A stretch of 64,000 bases of DNA from Denitratisoma sp. DHT3 (GTDB taxonomy: Bacteria; Pseudomonadota; Gammaproteobacteria; Burkholderiales; Rhodocyclaceae): contig NZ_CP020914.1 of assembly GCF_007833355.1 (NCBI RefSeq), positions 1,226,047 to 1,290,046 of the forward strand. Direction: 5' to 3'. Both the position numbers and the translations under genes were made by a program. Shown piece by piece: positions 8,877-15,320 of this stretch. Position 1 is the stretch's first letter. The number at the start of each line of letters is the position of its first letter. Under the pieces are notes generated by a model that was not told where the DNA came from, ran no database searches, and saw only the letters and a list, made by a program, of their open reading frames with translations.

Positions 8877-9902
8877 TCAGGATGCGCGCAAGGCCGCCAC
8901 CAGACCGGCCGCCAGCGAGTCGTGGGCGGAATCCTCGGGAACCGGCACGGTGATGCGGTCCACCAGGCCCGCGAAGCGCGCCTTGAGAATCGGTGCCGCC
9001 TCGGCGTAGGACCCGGTGACCAGGAACTCGTCCAGCACCGTATCGGTGAGGACCGAGGTCATGTCGCGCCAGCGCTTGTCGCGGGTCAGCTGCAACAGTT
9101 CCTCGCCCACCGATTTCCAGCCGAAGAGTTCCAGGCTGGGCCAGTAGGCCGGTGTGGAGAACAGGAAGGCCAGGGTGTTGCGGAAGCGTTCCCGCTCGCG
9201 GGCGACGGTCTCAGCATCCGGCCCGGTGGCCACCAGGATGCTGGCGGCGATGAAGGGCTTTTCCAGCCCCGGCAGGCGCGACTCCGCCCCCTTGGCGACG
9301 GCGGGGACGATCACCTCGCGCAGGTAGCACGCCGAAGTGTTGGTGGGATGGGTATGCATGCCGTCGGCCACGCTGCCCACCAGTGCCAGCATCTTCGGCC
9401 CGACGGCGCCCAGCGCCAGGGGCACGTCCGGCGCGTCGATCGGGCCGGGATTGAAGAAAGGCTGCAGGCGGGTGAACCGGTAGTACTCGCCGACGTAATT
9501 GAGCGGCTCGCGGGTGCGGAAGCTGTGAAAGATGGCCCGCAGGGCGCCCACGTATTCCGCCATGCCCTTGGCCGGCGGCAGCCAGCGGGACGAGTAGCGG
9601 TCCTCGATGTTCTGCTGGATCTGGGTGCCCAGGCCCAGTTCGAAACGGCCGCCGGACATTTTCTGCAGATCCCAGGCGGCCAGAGCCACGTTCATCGGGC
9701 TGCGCGGGAAGGCCACCAGCACCGAGGTGGCCACCTTGATGCGGCGGGTGGCGCCCAGCGCCTGGCAGGCCAGCAGCAGGCCGTCGTGGATGGCGTCGGG
9801 CACGAACAGGCCGTCGAAACCGATGGCCTCCACCCTGCGGGCATAGTCGGCGATGGATTCCAGGCCCAGGTTCTCCGACATGGAGGCGAAGACTTCAAAC
9901 AT
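8877..9902 (-). CDS. LLM-class oxidoreductase 2
   Basis: A 341-aa luciferase-like oxidoreductase that starts MFEVFASMSENLG behind a clean AGGAG at 7-nt spacing. Motifs include RRVEAIGFDGLFVPDAIHDG, a GGRFELGLGTQIQ strand near residue 85 and VGSVADGMHTHPT. It is paralogous in fold, but not closely similar, to the LLM gene at the operon's end. In mycobacteria such proteins are F420-dependent; in a proteobacterium the cofactor could be FMN or F420. The open frame continues upstream through the next gene, but the RBS and family alignment support this start. Confidence 0.85.
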   Translation of the reverse strand: MFEVFASMSENLGLESIADYARRVEAIGFDGLFVPDAIHDGLLLACQALGATRRIKVATSVLVAFPRSPMNVALAAWDLQKMSGGRFELGLGTQIQQNIEDRYSSRWLPPAKGMAEYVGALRAIFHSFRTREPLNYVGEYYRFTRLQPFFNPGPIDAPDVPLALGAVGPKMLALVGSVADGMHTHPTNTSACYLREVIVPAVAKGAESRLPGLEKPFIAASILVATGPDAETVARERERFRNTLAFLFSTPAYWPSLELFGWKSVGEELLQLTRDKRWRDMTSVLTDTVLDEFLVTGSYAEAAPILKARFAGLVDRITVPVPEDSAHDSLAAGLVAALRAS

Positions 9903-9925
9903 GAAAACTCCTGATTGATGAATAC

Positions 9926-10684
9926 TCAGCGCATCGTCGCGCCGCCGTCGACGCTGATCACCTGGCCGTTGATCCACATGCCCTCTTCGGAGAACAGCAG
10001 GGCCACCATCGCGGCGATGTCTTCCGGCTGGCCCAGACGGGTGCTGCGGGTGCGCTTCACCGCTGCATCCGCAAAACCCTCCGGCAAGGTCTTGAGATTG
10101 TTCTCGGTGATCACGAATCCCGGCGCCACGCAATTGGCACGAATGCCGTGGCGGCCCCAGCGCGAGGCGACATGGCGCATCAGCGCGTTCAGCCCGGCCT
10201 TGGCCATGGCGTAGCAGGGCCGCTCTTCCTCGCCGATGAAGGCCGCGCCCGAGGTGGTATAGACGATGGCGCCGCCACCCCGCTTGAGCATCTCGGGAAT
10301 GGCGGCGCGGGTGCACAGCAGATGGCCGCGTAGATTCACCGCGATGGTCTGATCGAAGACCGCCAGATCGACATCCACGGCGTTGCTGTCACGGAAGATG
10401 ACGGACAGGTCGGCCGCATTGACATGGATCAGGTCCAGGCCGCCGAAGCTCTCCACCGCGAGGCGGACCATCGCCGCAACCGAGGCCTCGTCACTGATGT
10501 CGCAACGAATGGCGCGGGCCTGGCCGCCTTGGGCGGTGATGCCCTGCGCAATGGCTTGGGCATTGGCCTCGCTGATGTCGCCGATCACCACGGCCGTGCC
10601 CACCTCGGCCAGCTTGCGCGCCGTGGCGCCGCCGATGCCGCCGCCGCCGGCGACGATGGCCACCTTCCCGTTCGTTGCTGTCAT
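9926..10684 (-). CDS. Short-chain dehydrogenase/reductase (SDR) 1
   Basis: A 252-aa classical SDR with the glycine-rich cofactor motif AGGGGIGGATA near residue 12, IGDI after strand 2 (favouring NAD), the HVNAADLS segment, and an active site YAMAK with TTSGAAF as the upstream Ser region. It ends with the SVDGGATMR tail common in FabG-like SDRs. It probably oxidises or reduces a hydroxyl/keto group of the operon's substrate. The adjacent SDR2 gene is 19 bp upstream and the LLM gene 23 bp downstream. Confidence 0.9.
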   Translation of the reverse strand: MTATNGKVAIVAGGGGIGGATARKLAEVGTAVVIGDISEANAQAIAQGITAQGGQARAIRCDISDEASVAAMVRLAVESFGGLDLIHVNAADLSVIFRDSNAVDVDLAVFDQTIAVNLRGHLLCTRAAIPEMLKRGGGAIVYTTSGAAFIGEEERPCYAMAKAGLNALMRHVASRWGRHGIRANCVAPGFVITENNLKTLPEGFADAAVKRTRSTRLGQPEDIAAMVALLFSEEGMWINGQVISVDGGATMR

Positions 10685-10703
10685 GTCGATCCCCTATGTG
10701 GAC

Positions 10704-11561
10704 TCAGAAAATGTAGTTGGCCAGAGTCTGAGTGCCGTCCAGGGTCTTGACGGTATGAATGCCCAACTCCCGCAACAGATTGAGACTCAACAGGATCCGA
10801 CCGGACAGTTCTTTGGGGGCGCGCGAGGACAGTTCCAGGGCGGCCTCGGCCATCGCCTCTTCCGGCTCCAGATGGGCCTGGGCATCCACCGTGCCGATTT
10901 CGACGGCGCCTTCGCTCATCACGGCCTCGACCGGCGCCAGGGTGTTGATGGCGACGTTGAACTTGGCCAGCTCGACCGCCTGGCCGGCGGTCATGCGCTC
11001 CAGCGCCGCCTTGGTGGCCGCGTACATGGAGGGGCCGTCCTCGAGGTTGAAGCGGGTGTAGCGTTCATTGAAGTCGTAGGGCGCGGGCTTGGGATGATTC
11101 ACCGTGGCGCTGGAGAGGTTGACCACCCAGCCGCCGCCGCGCTCCTGCATGCTGGGCAGGGCCTGGGCGGTCAGCTGCAGCGGCGCGACCACGTTGATTT
11201 CGAAGGTCTGGCGCACATCCTTCAGGGCCTGCTCATGGGTGGTCTGATAGCGGCACCAGGCGGCGTTGTTGATCACGATGTCCACGCCGCCGAACTTGGC
11301 GATGGTTTCCGGCACGATGTGGCTGCGCTGGTCTTCCTTGGCCAGGTTGGCGCCGATGCAGATGCATTCGCCGCCCCGGGCCTTGATCCAGTCGGCGACT
11401 TCGGCCAGGGAGCCCGCCAGGCGGCTGGTGCCGGGATCCACGGTACGGGCCACCAGGGCCACCTTGGCGCCTTCGCAGGCCAGGCGCTTGGCGATCGCGG
11501 CGCCGATGCCGCGACTGGCGCCGGTGACGATGGCCACTTTGCCTTTGAGTCGTTGGGTCAT
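10704..11561 (-). CDS. Short-chain dehydrogenase/reductase (SDR) 2
   Basis: A 285-aa SDR. It has TGASRGIGAAIAKRL at the N-terminus, an NNAAW motif and YAATKAALERM as the YxxxK active site. An insertion after the Ser region (NHPKPAPYDFNERYTRFNLEDG) and a C-terminal tail make it longer than SDR1. The start MTQRLKGK is preceded by AGGAAAGGAAAAACA, whereas the long open frame further upstream belongs to another gene in another frame. Its specificity is unknown; operon context suggests a hydroxy/oxo-acyl or ring substrate. Confidence 0.9.
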   Translation of the reverse strand: MTQRLKGKVAIVTGASRGIGAAIAKRLACEGAKVALVARTVDPGTSRLAGSLAEVADWIKARGGECICIGANLAKEDQRSHIVPETIAKFGGVDIVINNAAWCRYQTTHEQALKDVRQTFEINVVAPLQLTAQALPSMQERGGGWVVNLSSATVNHPKPAPYDFNERYTRFNLEDGPSMYAATKAALERMTAGQAVELAKFNVAINTLAPVEAVMSEGAVEIGTVDAQAHLEPEEAMAEAALELSSRAPKELSGRILLSLNLLRELGIHTVKTLDGTQTLANYIF

Positions 11562-11599
11562 TGTTTTTCCTTTCCTAGAACTCTGTTGAGGGTATTGAA

Positions 11600-13015
11600 T
11601 CAATGCTGGCGGTAGCGCCGCTGCACGTGCTCCTGGCGGATGGCGATGGCGGCCCGGCGTTGCTCCGGCGTCGCCAATCGGGTTTCCGCCGGCAGGTGCT
11701 GCATCACCTCGGACAGCTTGACCTTCTTCGCCGTGGCCCAGGGCAGGTTCTCGGTGGGCTTCACCGAATAGGCCCAGCGCACCGCCATGTAGCCTTCCGG
11801 GTGGCCGGTGGTGTCGAGCCAGTTCCAGACGCCCGGATCGCGATGAGCGATCACGTAGCGCAGCACGTTGTCGGCGTCGCGATGCGCCTGGAGACCGTTC
11901 AGGCTGCTCTGATAGTTGGCGAAGTCGAGGGACTCGCCCCACATGTTGCTGAGGTGGAAGCCGATGTAGTTGGGCTCGATGGGCTGGTTCAGCTCCACGA
12001 TCATGGCCTCGTCGTCTGCCAGTTCGTAGATGCTGCCGCAGTAGATGTTGGTGGCCATGCCCCCCGCAGTGGCCAGGGACGCGGCATTGGGCCGGTTGAA
12101 CTCGTTGCGCGGGATGAAGCACTTGCCGTCGCCGTTCATGTCGCCATAGGCCTCGCAGGTGATGGCGTAGAACTCGTTCCAGAAGTAAACCTGGTTGCGG
12201 GTGAAGCGGCCGATGTCCTCCATCTGCTGCGCCGCCGCTTCCGGGGTGTAGGTGGGCATGGGCTTGCCCAGCAGGTCGTTGCGGTAGATGAAAAGGTCCA
12301 GCAGCTCCTCGTTCTGCCAGTCGCAGCAGAGCTCGCGCAGCATCACCAGCTGGGTCACGTATTCCTTGGTCTCCGTGCTGCCGTCGCTGCGGGTGCGGGT
12401 CTTGGTCACCCGCGTGCGCATGTAGTTGCCGCTGTAGCCCTCGGGCTTTTCCGGCGCCAGCAGGATCTCGAAAGTGCCGTCCGCATTGACCTGCAACTTG
12501 CTGCAGTCCAGGACATCGCAGTTGGTGCGGCTGCCCGGCTTCATTTCCTTGATGCTGCCGCTGTCCCCGGAGTAGCCGCTGGGCGCTTCGAAGATCACGT
12601 AGTGGGGCGCCTTGCGGCCTTCCGTGACGGGTGCCTCGCCGCGCCAGTGGCGCGTGTCGCCGGCCTTGCCGCGGATGGTGTAGCTGTAGTTGCCGTCGAT
12701 GGGTGCCGCCAGATAGATGGCATCGGCGTTGTCGATGGTGGAGCGGTTGAGCGGCTGGATGGCGCGGACGAAATAAGGAAACTCCTGGGTCGGCCCCAGG
12801 CAGCGGGCCAGGGAGCCATAGAGGAAGCCCAGCACGTAGCGGTAGCCTTCGGCCAGGTTGCGGGGCGTGGCCGGCGGCGGCCAGAGCTTCGGATCGTCGA
12901 TGGCGTCGCGCGCTTCTTCCAGCTGGGCGATCAGCTTGTCCCAGGATGCCCGAAGTTGCACGGCCGCCGCCTCGGTGGCGGCAGCGGGCATTGCCGTTTT
13001 TTTCGTTTCGCTCAT
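11600..13015 (-). CDS. Uncharacterised 471-aa protein (possibly DUF1214-like)
   Basis: I do not recognise a characterised function. The protein is soluble-looking, with no signal peptide or membrane segment. It has an Ala-rich N-terminus, many Trp/Tyr residues, a NYSYTIRGKAGDTRHW stretch, NYIGFHLSNMWGESLDF, and DPGVWNWLDTTGHPEGYM near the C-terminus. The last features recall DUF1214-type proteins, but that match is from memory and uncertain. Its ATG overlaps the sulfotransferase stop by 4 bp (ATGA), so the two are translationally coupled and probably work together. It is the second or third gene of the catabolic operon. Confidence 0.8.
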   Translation of the reverse strand: MSETKKTAMPAAATEAAAVQLRASWDKLIAQLEEARDAIDDPKLWPPPATPRNLAEGYRYVLGFLYGSLARCLGPTQEFPYFVRAIQPLNRSTIDNADAIYLAAPIDGNYSYTIRGKAGDTRHWRGEAPVTEGRKAPHYVIFEAPSGYSGDSGSIKEMKPGSRTNCDVLDCSKLQVNADGTFEILLAPEKPEGYSGNYMRTRVTKTRTRSDGSTETKEYVTQLVMLRELCCDWQNEELLDLFIYRNDLLGKPMPTYTPEAAAQQMEDIGRFTRNQVYFWNEFYAITCEAYGDMNGDGKCFIPRNEFNRPNAASLATAGGMATNIYCGSIYELADDEAMIVELNQPIEPNYIGFHLSNMWGESLDFANYQSSLNGLQAHRDADNVLRYVIAHRDPGVWNWLDTTGHPEGYMAVRWAYSVKPTENLPWATAKKVKLSEVMQHLPAETRLATPEQRRAAIAIRQEHVQRRYRQH

Positions 13016-14187
13016 GCTTTCGCAGCCTCCTTGGGTTTCTTGATTTCAGGCATGTCCGCATCCCAGTTGAAGCGCTCGAAGAGCGGTGCCAGGCGTTGGC
13101 GGATCTCCGTGTCGTCGAGGCCGAACTCTTCCAGGCTGTAGCGATGGGCGGTTTCGTGGCGGCCGGACTTGTTTTGCTCTTCCTCCAACACCCGACGGAA
13201 TTGCTCGGTCATCGGGATGCCCAGCTCGGTGTAGACCCGTTCCATGGTGGCCTTGGGTTCGGCCACCAGTTGCCGATAGTCGATAATGGCGCGGGGCACT
13301 TCCGGATGCCGGGCCAGGACTTCGTCCGGATGCAGGTAGCTCTCGTAGGAAATTTCCACGCTGACCCGACTGGACCGCGCCGCCTTTTGCTTGTCGATCT
13401 CGCCTTGTATCTTCCAGCCGGTGTGTAGCAGTTTGAGCAGGCTGGGAATGGTCTCGTAGGGATTGCGGTAGAGCACCACGAAACGGGCGTCCGGGAAGGC
13501 CTCGATGACCGCCTCGACCCGGCCGCAGAAGACGGGATTCTTGCTCAGATGGATCACGTTGCCGCCATTGAGATACATCTGGCGCCGCACGCACTCCCGG
13601 TAGAAACCCATCAGGCGACGCCGGCTGGCGGGGGGGCGCTGATCGATATGGAAGAAATCCACGTCGTCCATATTGGGCACCCGGGTGGCCCAGAATCCCG
13701 AGGCACAGGAACTGAACAGCACCAGATCGTCCTCCTCGGGAATGGTCAGACCCATCTTATGGATATGGCGCATCGGCCCGAACTTCTTGTCTTCCCAGGC
13801 CTGCAGGCGGCGCTCGATGCTGCGGCCGAGAATGGTGCGGTCCACCCAGGCGGCCAAGCGCACCAGCTTCTTCTCGATCAGCGAGGGCAAGAGCAGTTCG
13901 TAGTACTTGAAGGCGCTGAAACGCTGGTCTTCGCACATCAGGCGGTGGGCCAGGGTCGTGCCGCTGCGGGCATGGCCGATGATGAACACCGGGTTCCTGA
14001 CCTTGGTGAACCACAGGCCGGGGAACAGGATGCCGTCGAGGAAGAAGCACAGTGCATGTCCCATCGCTCGAAGAGGAATCGTCAGCAACAGGTAGCGATA
14101 GGCGCTGCGCCTTCTCTTGGCCTTTTTCTCCTGGGAAACCAGGCGGACCAACTTGAACCAGGTGATGAAGTCGAAATAGAAAAACAT
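13012..14187 (-). CDS. Sulfotransferase family protein (PAPS-dependent type)
   Basis: A protein of about 391 aa with the 5'-phosphosulfate binding loop GHARSGTTLAHRLM (near residue 70), the 3'-phosphate region around HLSKNPVF, FVVLYRNPYETIPSLL, and a late YSLEEFGLDD segment. These are features of the Sulfotransfer_3 group, which uses PAPS to sulfate hydroxyls. The N-terminus is hydrophobic and may associate with the membrane. The start is uncertain: the ATG at 14187 fits the family, but a TTG at 14241 overlapping the TetR stop would add 18 residues. It is coupled to the following unknown gene. Confidence 0.85.
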   Translation of the reverse strand: MFFYFDFITWFKLVRLVSQEKKAKRRRSAYRYLLLTIPLRAMGHALCFFLDGILFPGLWFTKVRNPVFIIGHARSGTTLAHRLMCEDQRFSAFKYYELLLPSLIEKKLVRLAAWVDRTILGRSIERRLQAWEDKKFGPMRHIHKMGLTIPEEDDLVLFSSCASGFWATRVPNMDDVDFFHIDQRPPASRRRLMGFYRECVRRQMYLNGGNVIHLSKNPVFCGRVEAVIEAFPDARFVVLYRNPYETIPSLLKLLHTGWKIQGEIDKQKAARSSRVSVEISYESYLHPDEVLARHPEVPRAIIDYRQLVAEPKATMERVYTELGIPMTEQFRRVLEEEQNKSGRHETAHRYSLEEFGLDDTEIRQRLAPLFERFNWDADMPEIKKPKEAAKA

Positions 14188-14237
14188 GGCGGCTGGGACT
14201 TTGGGGGTCAGAAAAACAAAAAAGGGACGGCGCGAAC

Positions 14238-14897
14238 TCAATGCACGCGCAACGCTTCCGAATCCTTCAGATAACGCAACACCAGGTTCACCAGGTCATC
14301 GCCGTAGTGCTCGTCGAAGATGCGCTCCGGCCGTCGCTGGAGCGTGGCGTGAATGGTGCCGTTGATGAGGTCGACGACCAGCTCGGCCGCCCGGGCATGT
14401 TCCCGGACCTGCAGCGTGGCGTCGTGTTGCTGCAGGACGAGCGACAGCCACATGGCGGTTGCCATGTAGCGGTCCGGATACTTCTTCACCACATAGGCTT
14501 CGAAGTCGTACCGCCAGTGAATCTCGAGGTAGTACTCCTTCAGGAAGCGATAGAGCTTGCGATGCCGGGCGAGGCTCTCCCGCACCATGAAACCCACCGT
14601 TTCCTCGAGCGATTCGCGGGCACAGCGCATGGTCTGATCGGCGATCCTGTCGAATTCACCCAGTTCAGCCAGCAGCAGTTCGTTGCAGATGTCCGCAACA
14701 ATGGCGTACTTGTCCGGGTAGTACTGATAGATGGCGCCGATGCTCACGCCGGCCACCTCGGCGATGTAGTTGGTGGTCAGACGGGAGGCGCCCTTTTGCT
14801 CCAAGATCTTCAAGCCGGCTTCGCGGATCGCGGACAGCGTGAACTCCGCCCGGGACTGGATCGGGTTCCTGCGGCGGATGGCGGGCTGTGTGGTCAT
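14238..14897 (-). CDS. TetR/AcrR-family transcriptional regulator
   Basis: A 219-aa regulator with an N-terminal TetR helix-turn-helix: ILEQKGASRLTTNYIAEVAGVSIGAIYQYYPDKYAI around residues 30-70. The C-terminal ligand domain is unassigned. It is the first gene of the 13-gene minus-strand operon and therefore the obvious candidate local repressor, probably released by a pathway acyl-CoA or substrate. The 423-bp AT-rich region upstream would hold its own operator. Both partner genes and autoregulation are inferred. Confidence 0.9.
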   Translation of the reverse strand: MTTQPAIRRRNPIQSRAEFTLSAIREAGLKILEQKGASRLTTNYIAEVAGVSIGAIYQYYPDKYAIVADICNELLLAELGEFDRIADQTMRCARESLEETVGFMVRESLARHRKLYRFLKEYYLEIHWRYDFEAYVVKKYPDRYMATAMWLSLVLQQHDATLQVREHARAAELVVDLINGTIHATLQRRPERIFDEHYGDDLVNLVLRYLKDSEALRVH

Positions 14898-15320
14898 GAC
14901 TCTGCGGCAATCAGTTTGAGGACAGGATGTTCAACCGGCGCACCGGCTCATGTCTACTCGGTTTATCAACATGAAAACCAAAATCGACAAACTCATTTCT
15001 TTACTTAATAATCAAAACACTAACTGCAACAGAAACAATTCCATAAGCATCAACCAGAGCGAGCTCGGTTTTACGAGAGGCCATTTTATACATTTTCTGT
15101 CTCGATAAGTTATTTAATAACCAATTAATAGCGATCGTCCGCCACTCCCGGGTCGGGTTCTATCCAGACGAAGAGCAGGGCGCATACGCATCCAGGCCCG
15201 CGCCAAAAAAAAGCTGGGCAGAAAGGCGCCCATAGCCACCACCCCGCATCCCTGCCCTTTCACTTTCCGTCACTTTTAATTATTATTTTCCTTATCGATA
15301 ACGATATGTGAAAGCCACCC
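14898..15320. promoter_or_regulatory. AT-rich divergent intergenic region (TetR operon / ALDH-ADH fusion)
   Basis: This 423-bp stretch has no convincing gene on either strand and is much more AT-rich than its surroundings. It must contain the promoters of the minus-strand catabolic operon and of the plus-strand dehydrogenase fusion. I see an imperfect dyad with arms CATGT/ACATG at 14950-14974 and an ATCG/CGAT dyad around 15296-15307, just upstream of the fusion gene. No strong sigma-70 pair or sigma-54 GG/GC element is evident. A short pyrimidine-rich AT tract runs over 15260-15295. Confidence 0.5.

Noticed and set aside
14941..15000. sigma-54 promoter for the ALDH-ADH fusion
   Set aside because: No TGGC-N-TGC element with correct spacing was found in 14898-15320.
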